The notes under the pieces were generated by a model. The model had not been told where the DNA came from. It was given only the letters and a program-made list of their open reading frames with translations, and searched no databases. A stretch of DNA of 64,000 bases. It comes from Pseudo-nitzschia pungens (lineage: Eukaryota > Bacillariophyta > Bacillariophyceae > Bacillariales > Bacillariaceae). The stretch is taken from the NCBI GenBank assembly GCA_037355855.1, contig CM074762.1, forward strand, positions 310,001 through 374,000, given 5' to 3'. Positions within the stretch are counted from its first letter, which is position 1. Each line of letters opens with the position of its first letter. Below, in pieces: positions 22,240 to 34,027 of the stretch. Made by a program: the position numbers and the translations under genes.

Positions 22240-23480
22240 GATGATTGTTGTTTTGTTTCTTTGTTGGATGGATGGATGGATGGGTGGGTGGATAGATGGA
22301 TAGATGGATGGAGGTGAAAGAAAAAAGTACAAAGTACTTGTTGTTGATCCGACTGATTCGATATTCGATTGCACTTGCAATGCCGATTGATTAATCGTTT
22401 AAACACCCAACCCAAGTGGCTCTAATCTGACAATGGGGATGGAAAGTTCGACCAGCTTTCGTCCGAAGCGAAGCAAACAGGCACTTCCCAGGGACCAAGT
22501 CAAAGCAGCAATGCAAACCAAACGCGGGCTCTTCTACCAAGTCAAGACTACAAACTACAAACACGAAGGAATGTTGTGCGGTATGTTGTTGTCGTGAAGC
22601 TTTTGTGTGATGCGGTAAACTTACGTGATTTATTGTATGATTTACTTCTTGGAATGCTTGGAATGTGGCACCGGTGGGAGGAAGAGCTCTTTGGGGGATG
22701 ATTTGGGTTCACTAAAGGGGACTTGTCCAACGGTATGAATACAACATCCAGCATCCAACATTTACTCCCTTTGTTGCAGAACAACATGTAGTACTAAATC
22801 TTAGTGGTGGTAGTAGTAGGCTACGGACTACTGACCCTGCACCCAGCAACCTAAAACCTACACCCTTCACCCTGCCATTCAATATAGTAAACATCAAATC
22901 TAGATCCAAGGTCTAATACCATAGCTCGATACAAAGTCTCATTAAATCTAGAGCAAGAGACACTACTACTAGGAGTTCCCCTCCCCTCTTGGCGGCCTAC
23001 ACCACCAGTTCTTCTTCTTCTTACTATCACCAGCATCTACACCAAGAAAACACCAAGATGAGGGAAAGAGATGTGATCATGTTCTTTGTTCTGATTTGCC
23101 AACAAGAGGCAGTCAATACAACAACACGGGAACCATTTCAGAGCTATTTAGAGCAATCGGCAAATTGACTTGCTTTGTTTAAATTAATATTGCAACAAAC
23201 TGATAGAACCCTTACTTTTACTAGTACTAGTACTAATTAAAACATCCTCGGAGATCCTCGGCGGGTGAGCATATTCTGCTCTATTTTTTTTAGTATCAAC
23301 ATCGCAATAGCGTTATAAATAAATAAATAAATAATCGAAATCGAAATAACAATAGTGCCATGGGTTTGCACCATCGGAAAACTGTACCGTCGTGAGCTGG
23401 GGAAGGGATGGCCAGTGGGAAACGAGTTGCGCGGTGCCGAAGTGTTCTTTGGTTCCAGGAACTGTCCGCGGGACGGGCAT
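22240..23480. other. Intergenic region, PRP22 5' side, with GGAT repeat
   Basis: About 1.2 kb. A (GGAT)n tract (22265-22312) lies 26 bases upstream of the PRP22 start. The rest is AT-rich with CTACTA and ACTAGT triplet motifs (near 22960 and 23220) and an AAAT repeat (about 23318-23335). No gene is supported. Confidence 0.5.
22265..22312. repeat. (GGAT)n microsatellite near the PRP22 start
   Basis: Tetranucleotide GGAT repeats with GGGT and AGAT variants, within what is probably the 5' untranslated region or proximal promoter of PRP22. Confidence 0.8.
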
Positions 23481-25819
23481 TTATGTTGTGTCGTTGTTCT
23501 GGTCGTCTGCTCTTGCGGTGGAATCCTCTGCGTTGTTATTCGTTTCTTCGTGATTGGCGCAACACAGAGAGGTCGGTGTAGGGTTCTCGTTCGGTACGGA
23601 AGCTGAAGAGTCCGTGCTAGTACTAGTATCGGTTGCGGGTTCGGAACATGAGAGGCTCTCTTTTTCTGTAGTGTGTACAGAATCGCCGCTGGTAGAAGCA
23701 GATACTTGGGACAGATCACCAACCGACGAATCCCGAACATCCACCTGTATCTCAATATTTAGAGATGGTTTTGGAGTGTGGCCATCAACAATAGCAAGCG
23801 CATCATCTCCATCGTCGTTGACATTGAAGTCTTGTGCTGGCAGCGATGCTTCTATTGCTGTTTCCTCGTGTGCATCCGAATCCGCAATTGCAACGGAACT
23901 CGTTTCCACGGGTGTCGAGATCGAGGAGGGTTCGCTTTCTTCCCGCTTCGGAAGGAGATTCGACTCCGGCGTTGAAAAATCCGAGTGTTCCTGGGCCGAC
24001 GCAGACGAGAGCGGTGGTAGTTTGGAATCACCAAGTTGCGGCGGTCCCGAAATCGAGTACTCGTGCTCGGAATCCTCACCAATGGCATAGTTGACCGACA
24101 GGCTGAGAATGCTGTCCTCCGTTAGAGTCGGCTCCATCGAGTCCCCAAGAGGCACCATGGACACCACCGAGGTATCGCTGAGGCTTGCCTGGGACAAATC
24201 TTCCTCGCTCTCCTCGGACGACATCTTCATGTGCAGCAGAATGCTTTCGAGGGGACTTTCCTGTGTGCATTCGCTCGATAGGTCGTCGAGATCTCGAAAG
24301 ACTTCCTCCGTTTCGCCGGGACGAATGGTGAAACACGCATCGAGGTCGGAGAGGTCCAAGACCCGATCCCGCCGCTCGCTGGCGCAGTCGAATCGCGAGA
24401 GATTCGTCGGTTTGTGGCTCGAATCGTGTTCGTGTTCGTCGCAGCAATCTTCGCGGACCATTCTCCCGGCCTTGGACAACGAATTCGTGATCATCGTAGA
24501 GTCTTCGGAATACGAAAACCTACAGCTCGGGTTCCCATCATCCAGGCTGTCCTCCCCGTCCTCGACCTCCTCCTCGTCGATCCGTTCCAGCGTGCTCGGC
24601 GTCCGAGACACAACGGAGCGGAGCGATGCCGAGTCGGAGGTAATGTCGGAAACGCTCCAGTTCACGGTCAGGTTCTTGTCCGAGGTGGCCGAGTCGGAAT
24701 CGCCGTCCCCATCGTCGCCGTAGCCGTCGCGGATGTAGTGCGGGACGCGTGCGCTGGACTCGCTGTGGGGCGATAAACTGCCCGTGAGAAACGAGGCGGG
24801 GGTCAAGTCCTCCAGGCGCACAAAGTGACGTCGCGCCGGGACGCTGAGTGGAGACCCCGAGACGATCGTCCGTGGGCTGGACTTTCGTAGGGAGCGGTTC
24901 TTGTGCCGGACGCTGGGATCGTCGGACGGTGTCTTGCGCATCACTCCGTAGCAAAAAATGGAGGCGACCACGATGGTCACCGAGGCGGCCGCGACCGCAA
25001 CAGTGGTGGTGATTCCGGAGGGATACGATCCCTCTTCGAGGGCCTCGGAAAAGAAGACCGGGTTCTCCACCAGGGAGGCGTGACCCTCCGAAAGCAGTTC
25101 CGCCGACACCACCGCGCTGGAAAAACCCTCTAGAAAGGCCGGATCTCCCAGTGCGCGTGAGATTCCCATGTAGGCCCTGTTTCGAACAAAGGTGGCGTCC
25201 GAGCTCCGATCGAGGAAAATCACGGATTCGCCGTTCACGACGATGCAGGTGTTTCCAGTAACAATTGGATCGCACCTTCCTGAGGTTTGGAGTATAGCAT
25301 GGTAGAACAAAAGAAACGGATTTGAGCAAGGCACTGAATCCCAGACACATCTACCAGCAAGCAAACAAAGCCATATCTACCGACACTCACGCAATGCTTT
25401 TGCATGCTGTAAAACGTACCCGATGTGGAAAAGGAATGCTTTGTGCCGGTCCGGACCTTGTAGACGGGACGTCCGTCGACGTCGCACATGTCGAGCTCGA
25501 TGGCCAGGGCGTTTTCGAGCGCGCGTTCCATGTCGGTGAGGAGCATATCGGCGTTGAATTCTACCGAGTAGGTGTAAAAGAGCTGGAGCTCGGCGGGATA
25601 GGGTGCGACGCGGACCTGGGAACAGTTGGGGGTCGTGATAGTGCTATCTCTGAGCGACCGGCTGCCCCGCAAAGCATTCGCGAGCTGAGGGTTTTCGTGC
25701 CGATGGAACTGGTTCCAAGTCGCGGTCGCATCGATGCGGGCTGCCGCGCCGGTGACAGCTAGGATCAGTGCAAGGGCAGCGCAAAGCCTTGCGCTCCATT
25801 GCGCTGGTATCGGATTCAT
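23481..25819 (-). CDS. Single-pass membrane protein with acidic Ser-rich cytoplasmic tail (unknown function)
   Basis: Two exons, 25819-25420 and 25279-23481, with a 140-bp intron (GTACGT-CAG); 732 residues. A signal peptide (hydrophobic ARLCAALALILAVTGAAA) leads into a lumenal or extracellular domain of about 190 residues containing Cys pairs and a CDVDGRPVYKV segment. One membrane span lies at about 222-245 (GITTTVAVAAASVTIVVASI). A tail of roughly 490 residues is very rich in Ser, Asp and Glu, with many acidic clusters next to serines. The layout is that of a type I receptor or adhesion protein whose tail could be heavily phosphorylated. That role is inference; I recognise no named domain. 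The ends are supported by a clean splice and an in-frame stop. Confidence 0.75.
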
Positions 25820-26794
25820 CGTCGCACGGTTTTGTTTCTTTTTTTGAAAATGTCTAGTGGTTGCGTCGGTGTTGTTCCTCGCAATGGGTTTTGTTCTATG
25901 AAACAGTGGATGATCCCACAGAAATAGAAAAAAGTCTCTTTGAAGTTGTGTTCGCTAAACTGCACTGCGTCGTGCTGGTCTACTATACGTATTCTGTTTT
26001 GTTTTGATTTGATTTGTTTCGTTTTCGTTTCGTTCTGAATCGGTGTTGTGGGATGGCACGGCCCGTTCCGGAAAGGAAAGCCGTTTGCAATTTCGAGATT
26101 TTCGAGTGGGTGCAACTCCCACAAAACTCGGTTTGGATCGGATGTGGGTTTGAACGAATTCAAATTTTGCTCGGAGGCTGATGGAGGATCCGATTATTCG
26201 AAGCGGGAGTATCGTTTGTACCGGGGACCCGATACCTTGGATTTCGGAGTACCCGTGATGCGCAACGCTTGGCGGGAAACAAAGACTTGAAACACATGGT
26301 TTTGTGCTCCCGGTCCGGGATAAAGAAGAGGCAAATCACAACGTTCACCGAGTTCAAATCCCCTCCAGAACTACGATTAATGATAGGCCCTGACCCTGCG
26401 ATCCGATACACTTCTTCATTTCTGCAATAGATAAGACGACTCACTCACTCACTCACGTCATTCATTCGACGGTCCGGGATAACGAGGAGGTAAGCGTGAA
26501 TGTACGTATGAATAACCATACTTCAAATTCTGTTTTGCAACGATAGAAGATATGCCCATCACACCGGGCTTTCCTATGAAGTTGTGCGTAAATCGGTAGG
26601 GAATGAATTGGTGACTCGACTAACTCCATTCGCATTCGACTCCATTCGACGACTCCTCGACGCATCGACGCAACGACCCGAAACTCCAACCCTCTACCAT
26701 AGTCTGTCCTTCGAGCTCTGCCGGATCGAACGGAGTGTATCCGATACCAGACACAGTGTACGGATCCAAGAAATGGCTTTCCCAAAACGATTGC
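25820..26794. other. Intergenic region, nothing recognised
   Basis: About 1 kb between the start of the membrane protein (minus) and the stop of the nitroreductase-like gene (minus). It has short CACT and GTTTT tracts. A T-loop-like GAGTTCAAAT near 26350 was checked and does not fold into a tRNA. Confidence 0.45.
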
Positions 26795-27838
26795 TTAGGA
26801 AGAATCTCGCCGATCTATCGATTCGACATTGTCGCTGTCGCTGCCATTGCCGTTGCTGCTCGGTACATACGGTTCCCCAAAGGAATCGGAAAACACCACC
26901 TCGGACAGATCCAACCGCAGCGTCGGTGTCTCGGAAGCGCTCTGCTCGTCTTCGTACTCGTAGCCCGTGGCCACCATGAGCGGAATGGCGTACCGATCGG
27001 GAACCCGCAGGATTTCCCGGGTCCTCCTCGGATCAAAGCCCTCCATCATGGCCGTCGCCAGATCGTGGGATTCCGCCGCGTAGACGTACGTCTGGGCCAG
27101 CAGCCCCGTGTTCTTGTAGGCCCAGGCGCGGACCGGATCGATCTCGGGCATGGGCCGAACCGCGCTGAGCCAGTCGGTGGCCAGTCCCTTGATGGCGTTG
27201 GCGGCGTGGCCCTCCCCGATCAGAAAGGAGGTCGCCAGCGGAAAGGTCGCGCGGTAGTTGGGGTGCCGGTGGTTCTTTTCCAGCGCGTGGATGTGGTTCA
27301 CCCGCTTGGTGGGTTCCAGATCGGACAGAAAGACGGCCACCGCGGAGGATTGCTTCACGCGGAACTGGTTGCCCGGGCCCATCATGGCGCGCTCGCTCAG
27401 AGCGTCCTTGGTGGCCTGGGATTCGACGAGAATGATCTGGGAGGGCTGCAGGTTGAAACTGGAAGGCGTTCTCTGTCGAGGAGACGCAAAACCAGACGCA
27501 GACAAACAAACAAACAGGCAGGCAGGCAAACCAACCAACCAACCAACAAACAAACAAACAAACAACGCGGAGAAAAAAGTCAGTGGACAATCTAAAAACG
27601 AAATCGTTCCGGTCAATAAGAGTTCGTTCCCTGCAAAGGTTTCGCAACGCACCAGCGTAGAGCGAAGTAGGTCTTCCTTCACTTTCTCGGGAATCAGACG
27701 TCCCGGTTGAAATCGCCGGCAGGTTTTGCGGCTGTGGACAATGGACCGGAATATGGATGCCTTGGAGCTCATCTTGGTTGTCGTGTGATGCGAACGGATA
27801 CCGTACGCAGAGATGGACGATGCACTAATGCAACGCAA
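26795..27838 (-). CDS. Nitroreductase family FMN-dependent oxidoreductase
   Basis: Two exons, 27838-27653 and 27472-26795, with a 180-bp intron (GTGCGT...GACAG) in phase 0; 287 residues after splicing. The protein has the nitroreductase layout: IFRSIVHSRKTCRRFQP (the usual R-T-x-R-x-F FMN-binding start), then RTPSSFNLQP (the SSxNxQP signature), a central helical region, and near the end the DPRRTREILRVPDRY-IPLMVATGYE segment seen in the family. Such enzymes reduce nitro compounds, quinones or flavins using NAD(P)H. Met at 27772 (MSSKASIF) is an alternative start; the extra N-terminal residues could be a weak organelle signal. The intron has no stop codon in frame and its length is a multiple of three, so retention would add 60 mostly hydrophobic residues. 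Confidence 0.85.
   Translation of the reverse strand: MRCISASSISAYGIRSHHTTTKMSSKASIFRSIVHSRKTCRRFQPGRLIPEKVKEDLLRSTLVRCETFAGNELLLTGTISFLDCPLTFFSALFVCLFVGWLVGLPACLFVCLSASGFASPRQRTPSSFNLQPSQIILVESQATKDALSERAMMGPGNQFRVKQSSAVAVFLSDLEPTKRVNHIHALEKNHRHPNYRATFPLATSFLIGEGHAANAIKGLATDWLSAVRPMPEIDPVRAWAYKNTGLLAQTYVYAAESHDLATAMMEGFDPRRTREILRVPDRYAIPLMVATGYEYEDEQSASETPTLRLDLSEVVFSDSFGEPYVPSSNGNGSDSDNVESIDRRDSS
27473..27652 (-). other. Frame-neutral, stop-free intron with a tetranucleotide repeat
   Basis: 180 bp with canonical ends. The middle holds GTTT, GGTT and GCCT tandem repeats (about 27495-27570). Removing it joins STL to RTPSSFN, which restores the nitroreductase signature. Confidence 0.7.
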
Positions 27839-28222
27839 TTTTGTTACTCCGTATTGGTTTGTTGCACACCGATTTGTGCACTAACGGATTGCACATTACA
27901 CATAACACTTTGCATCAGTCTGCGGTCTGCCTTGCGAAAAACCGAAAGCATCGAAATGGTAGATGAATGATTCAGTGGGAAAACTTCATTTTTCTCAATC
28001 ACGGGTTGGCCAATCACGGTCCAAGGTTGGCTACTGCTGTTAATTACTTCACATTATTTCACCAGAGAAGGAAACTGGAGGGTGATAGAAATTATTTCTC
28101 TGAAAGCAACCACCACTGTAGATATGGAAAGACCAAACTTCACAAATATGCCAACTTTAACATCCTCTCAACATGATCCTATGGTGCCAAGGGTTGTAGG
28201 GAGGTCTCTTTCAATCTCTACT

Positions 28223-28273
28223 AGTACTACTACTACTAATAGTACCAGCACTAGTAGTAGTAGTAGTAGTACA
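28223..28273. repeat. Inverted (CTA)n/(TAG)n trinucleotide repeat
   Basis: A run of CTA triplets is followed after a short spacer by a run of TAG triplets, so the two arms can pair as a hairpin. Confidence 0.7.
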
Positions 28274-28946
28274 ACAGCAATGCTGGTTCCCACCAGGACG
28301 CATTTCTTGGTCGTGTAGCCACTTCTTTTTTCGCTTTTCTTTGCTGCCATTGCATACCTCGTTTTGGGAATGCACAAGAAACTAATCGGACGAATTGAAA
28401 TGAAAAATATTTCTGTGGTACACTTCTTGTAGCTATCGTGGTTAGATTTAGGTGTGTGGCGGTGCAGTTGAGGACAATAGTAGCAGTTTCAAAGTTTCTG
28501 GAGGCATTCTGATAGACAGAACATCCCATAACAGATTGTACTACTGTACAGTAACCGATGATTCTGACTGATCCAAGTAAAGAAAGTGTCTTTATGAGAA
28601 CAGCTAAGAAGAAGACTATAAAAAAATCCATTTCATTGAACGTAGTAGTAGGAAGAACCTAATTTTGTCAGAGACAATACACCAGGACATCCGTTCCTAC
28701 AATTGACTTTCGTAAATATTGTTTGCCAACATTACGACCTAAGGTCTTGTCTAATGATTGAGAAAACACAATAATTTACTTTCAAGCACAGCAAAATCAT
28801 CTAAAAGCATGAAATTCCCCCACGTCGATGCTTCTGTGGAGTATTTCTTGTTTTAAGGAGTCCACGCAGGATTTGCAGCACGACTGCTGCTGTCTAATGC
28901 GTTCGCAAAATATCACCATGACCATGTTTTTTGTTGGTGCAACAAG

Positions 28947-29000
28947 TATAGTAGTAGTAGTATGCATGTTGTTACTATTGCATTACTACTACTACTACTA
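28947..29000. repeat. Inverted (TAG)n/(CTA)n trinucleotide repeat
   Basis: A TAG run and a CTA run are separated by about 25 bases. Same character as the array at 28223-28273, but the arms are in the opposite order. Confidence 0.7.
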
Positions 29001-29361
29001 GTGATTGCAGGTTGTCACTGAACGAAATCATTCGAAACTCATATCATTTCCGTTCAAAGGTTCGTGCAAACCCAAGTTTACCGAGTTCCTTTTTATTCAA
29101 GATGTAATGGTTAGGATTTCTCCATTACAACGGTTGATGCGAGGGAACGAATTAGATTTCGTTTCGTACTTCGGAATGTTTTGTGTCTAGAAATCTCCTC
29201 CTGTCCACTCCTCAAAGAATAATAAAGGGCAACGAAGTCCGCAGACCGAGAAGAAAAATTGTTGATTTTATGACTTTCTTTTGATCAAAGATAAGCTACA
29301 TTATTTTCACATATCCATATCCTTTCATCAAGCAAAATTCCGAGCTTGGTTGAGCTTTGGA

Positions 29362-32300
29362 TCAATCATTCAGCGACACTTCAGTCAACGGGACAGTCAA
29401 AAATGAAAGCATGTCCTCTCGATCTTCCGTCAGATCTAACTCCTTAATATGTGCTATTGCAGCTTCAAAAGAAGCAAGAAAGTAGCCAATTTCTCCAATT
29501 CGGTTTATTCTATCGCAAAGGTTCTGTAACAAAATGCCTGGTGAAAGAGTCAAAACCATTGTAATGTTGAGTCAATAAGAATAAGCTGAGCCATTATTCT
29601 GTTGCCGGAAGATGAACATAAACTTACTCAGAGCGCACGGCCGTTCCATTTCCGCTCGAACCACACAGAAAATGAAAATGGGCAAAAATTCATCTGCACC
29701 CAACAACTTGTCATCGCCATGTTCTTTTCCGTGTAATTGTGATATTTCTCGAGCAGCATCCACAATAGCTCGAAGTTTCACGCACGGAAGAGTGCTCATT
29801 CCCACTCCTTGTTTCAATATATTTGCTACTGATTGCCAGTGAGACGGACTTATTTTTTCAATTCGAAACATACCTTGTGGTCGTTTTCGGAGCTCCTTTG
29901 TAACCAGAGAAGTCAATAATCAACAAGCGTCAGTTCCTCTTGACAGTCCATAAAAACAATACAAGTCAATATTGGTCGATACGACTACGCTCGATTTACC
30001 TTTATTTTGAAAAGTACCTCAGTATCCTCGTGTCGCCACCCGTTTACGATAAGTCTAGACACAACGCTCCGCAGAGGAACATAGACTTCGATCTCGACCT
30101 GTTCACGAACGGACTCTCTAAAGCAAAAGCCAGATTGAAACAGAGGGGTGATAACCAGAATGGCGATGAAAGGAAAGATGATAATCAGAAACGAACGCAA
30201 AGAGTTCTAGTAGATTGTAAAATTACCGCGATCATGTGATGTGCTTACCTTACTAGCCTGTCCCAATAGCTCTCGTCAACCATGTAATGATGGATGGCAG
30301 AATATTCGTGACGTGCCGCAATCAAGCGAAGGTCATCATTGCAGCCATCCAAAATTAAGTCGACCAATTGGTCCAGAAACTTTTGAATATGTAGAAGCTC
30401 ATTCATTGCACGTGTTTTCACCGATGCATTATTCTGCATCTCCATGGATTCAATCTCGTGCAGTTTTGGTCCACGAGTTCGCGCTGCATCAACAAAGTCA
30501 CCGACGATCGCTTTCATTGTGTGCAACAAAAATATTCGCCATGAATATCTTTGGATAGAGCGCTTCAGTAGTTGTTGGGCTTCATCTTCTCTGCGCTCCG
30601 AAATGCTACTGAAGGTACGCTCATACGATAAAGGCAGGCTATTGTCGTCTAACCCAGCATCAACCCCCAAGAATGACTGTACGTACAAAGCAATTTCTGC
30701 AGTGTTCGGGTGTAGTGGGTCACACGTGTAGATGATTCCAATGAGTTCTCTCAAAAATTCTTCCAGTAATTGACAGGTCTGCTGCCGCGCATCATTGAAC
30801 TCTTCATTTTTCTTTTGTCGACGCCGTTGTTGAAATGGTGACATGGGAGAAACCCCCCAACCACTGTTGCTGTTGCTCGGAATTGTAGGTTCTTTCGAAA
30901 ACTTCAAGTTGGACAATTCCTTGTGAAGATTGGAACCCGATGGGAGTAAATCCAAGGCAGCTCCACGCAAATCAGAAAAATCTTCCCAGTAACGAATAGG
31001 TGCATACCATTCACTTCCGGATTCCACGTCGTATACCCATATCGTGTAGGCAATACGAAATTTCTTGTCGCTATTTCTATTTGATTCCTCTCCTTCCACG
31101 AAACTGTTAAGAATTCGAGCGCTCAAGGATTTCCGAATCCCATGCAAAGGGATCCACGCAATATCATCCGAACGCATGGTCTTGTTTTCGAATTCTCGAG
31201 GTCTTCGATGCCTCTCCGACGATTCTTGCGACCAAAATAATTTTCGCGGTGCGAATCCGCTGTCCGACGACGACGAAGCCGTCGCGGCAACTCGAGATCG
31301 AATCTCTTGGGCTTTTTCGAACCCATAGAAGGCTTGTAAATATTCGAAGGGAATCAAAGGCGAACTCAATGGCAGGGGCGGAGTTGATCTCGTGCATGCC
31401 GTCACGAGCGCGTGGCTTTGAGAGTCGTTGAAATTTTGGCCTGCTTCTTCTTGATTTTTGCGTGTATGATTGTTTGGATTGGCGGCACGGGTGTCCGAAC
31501 CTTCCTGCTGCTCGAGAGTCCCCCCTTGCGCAAACACCATCAGAGAGGCCATATCGGGTGGTAAATCACAAGGATCAAAATGTGGAACCAGAGATCCTGA
31601 ATTACCGCCAGACCCTGTTCCGCCCAGGGCAATCCGAAGCGAGTTTGACGATTCCCATTGCCGTGCCCGATCTGTAAATTCCTGCAATCGTCGGGTGATC
31701 CTCCACTCATCCTCTCCGGAACGTATCAGCTTTCGCCGCGCTAGCGCAACCGCGAGAGGATGTCGTTCCGCAGAAGATGATTTTGAGAGAGGAGTTGGAG
31801 CAGGCGAAGGTTTGTGAAAGGCGGACGATGAGGAAGGTCTAAGTGGTGTAGAAGAACGCCCTTGTTGCAATTTTCGCGGTTCTTGTCGTTGTTGTTGTGG
31901 TGTGTGCTGTTGTTCGTAGAGTTGAGAACTCGTTTGCTGAAGGTGCGTTGAATCAATATCGTTTTCCTCTAGATCGAATGTGGTTGTATCGAGCAAGGAA
32001 GCAACACTGTGTTCACTATAAGATTTTCCTATTGAATCTGATTCTGCTCGAATCACCGCGTTCGGTCCCAGCATTTGTTGTCGTTTCCTTCGGATGTGAA
32101 GTACTACTGGGGAGGGTGAATTCTGTATCAACTCGACAATCTTTTGCTTTTGAAAATTGTATTCGTAGCTCCGCCTGTCGACCGTGAAAGACGAAGACAG
32201 TGGCATCCGTAACAAAAAAGCCGTGCCGTTGATGCCAATCAGAACGTCGTTACAACGAATTCCAGCAGCTGCAGCTGGGCTTTGTGAGATCTTACTCACA

Positions 32301-33208
32301 ATCTCTCCTCTCTCGATCTTTTTTGGGTCGGGAACGAATCCATTCACCAACAAGCCAAACCGTATGACTCTGTACCGAGACATCAGTGAATCCGGAGCTG
32401 CGTATTGTCGTTGCTGTTTACGCAAATGATCGCCTTCCTCAACCACTGGTTGCAGTGTCATCCCCAGACCCCAGCGCTCGTCTCTATCTACGACGTATGT
32501 ACTGTATTCTATGGGATTTCTTCTTGGATCATTTGTTTGGTCTGAGGATGTTGTCGCTGCCAAGTGATATTCTTCTAGAGCAAGTTCTTCTAAATCTTGT
32601 ACAAACTCATATTTTTGTATGCTTGTTCCGTCCGCGTCTTGTCCTTCCCGAAGAACAGCCACAGATTTCGGCAGTCGCAAAAAATCCTGGTCCGGAAGTT
32701 CGGACAAAGGAAGATTCCGGCGAATCGGTTCCCATAGTTGTTGTCGTATTTGCTGGCGTTCCTGGTTGCCCTCGACGTTTTCATCACCAAGATCATCGTA
32801 CGTGCTTGTCTGTCCTACTCCTATAGACGAGACGGTTGTTGTGAACGATACCGACGTTTTGTTGGCCAGTATGTTTTGATAATGCAGCTCTCTCAAAGAA
32901 TCGGTGCTTTCTTCTGGGAAGATTTCCTTCAAAAGGGAAATTGCAGGAAGGTCCAGGTTGTCGAGTGAAGAGTTTGGATTCAGCTCAAGGGAACCCGATG
33001 AAACGGACCTGGAAAAGGAAGAGGTTTCGGAATAATCGTCACTGTCCGATTCCGTCTGGTCATCTTCGTCGCTGACAGATGACGCCGAGGAAGGTTCCGA
33101 AATGACACGGGAAGTGATTGGCGAAGACAAATGCTCTTCGCAACTCTTCACCGAGTCGCCGACCGAATTTTCCGCACCATCACCTAGATCATCGTTATCG
33201 ACACCCAT
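29362..33208 (-). CDS. PDZ-PX-VPS9 domain protein, probable Rab5-family guanine nucleotide exchange factor
   Basis: Four exons: 33208-30249, 30117-30000, 29895-29628 and 29537-29362, all with GT-AG introns of 131, 104 and 90 bp whose phases match; 1173 residues. A Ser/Asp-rich N-terminus leads to a PDZ-like domain (about 250-375; GLLVNGF, AAAAGIRCNDVLIGINGT). Low-complexity Gln/Ser-rich sequence follows, then a PX-like domain (about 716-853; YTIWVYDVESGSEWYAPIRYWEDFSDL and an LEEFLREL helix). A VPS9 domain closes the protein (about 975-1165; NGWRHEDTEVLFKIK, LLGADEFLPIFIFCVVRAEMER, GEIGYFLASFEAAIAHI), with the expected GADDFLP-like and EGYYLTSLEAA-like motifs. VPS9 domains activate Rab5/Rab21 on early endosomes; PX binds phosphoinositides. 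The domain calls rest on motif reading, with VPS9 strongest and PX and PDZ weaker. Confidence 0.85.
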
Positions 33209-34027
33209 GTTACTTCTCTTCTTTCTTATCGGGATCGACTTATTTCATCGTACAAATCCGCCACCGAAGGGTATCAATCCCCAGTCCCTCTGAAACTTCA
33301 GAGCACACAGGCGCGTTCACTCCTCTCCTCTCCTCTATTCCAGCTCTCGCTCCTTTAGAGTTCTGTTTCGTAGATCCGCTGTCAATGGTCTGAGTCAAAT
33401 GTTGATATACGTGGTCACCTAAGAACTTCAATAATGCACATTGCAGTCTTGGTTCGTGCGGAAGTCATCTCATTCCGTTATTCGGATTTGGAGTGATAGT
33501 GATAGTGATAGTGACAGTGATAGATTACATTCATCACGTTCACGGGATCATTTTTCGATTTTCGATCTCTCTCATCTCAATCTCAAAACAAAAAATCAAA
33601 AACAAAATACAGGAACACAGCAGCTGAGGGCAATGCACGATGGACGCGTCGATACTCGTACGGTACGGTAGTTAATACGGAGTAGGTATACTCATAGCTA
33701 TATGTATACGTAACTAGGCTACCGATTGAACCCTTGTAAGATATGAATAGAACAGTGATTCGCCATACCAGGATCGTACAACGTATGTCGTACATACCTT
33801 GGATCATACGAACCCTACATACTCGTACGAGGGGTACGTACGAACGGGTCATTATGACTCCCACGGTATGAAGTACGTACCGGTAGTAATCTTACTCCTA
33901 TCTTCTTTACAAGCGTAAAGATGTTTCATACCGGTACTACCGTTCGAAAATTAGTGTATCTCCGTATTTCTCGTAGATACAACGTACAAACATTGTATTC
34001 GTAATGACAAGCGACAGTATCGTGATA
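33209..34027. other. Intergenic region with GTGATA repeat and palindromes
   Basis: About 0.8 kb upstream of the VPS9 gene. A (GTGATA)n tract lies at 33495-33523, and TACCGGTA palindromes at 33878 and 33929 stand among many TACGTAC-type short motifs. No gene is supported. Confidence 0.5.

Larger units (their letters stand above)
27839..29361. other. Long intergenic region with trinucleotide hairpins
   Basis: About 1.5 kb, AT-rich, no gene supported. Two inverted trinucleotide repeats (CTA/TAG) lie at about 28223-28273 and 28947-29000 and could form hairpins. Confidence 0.55.

Noticed and set aside
20098..22317. A 739-codon open frame on the plus strand inside PRP22
   Set aside because: The opposite strand encodes conserved helicase motifs throughout; this is an antisense shadow.
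26290..26370. T-loop-like GAGTTCAAAT considered as a tRNA gene
   Set aside because: The flanking bases do not pair as a T-stem and no acceptor or anticodon arm could be drawn.
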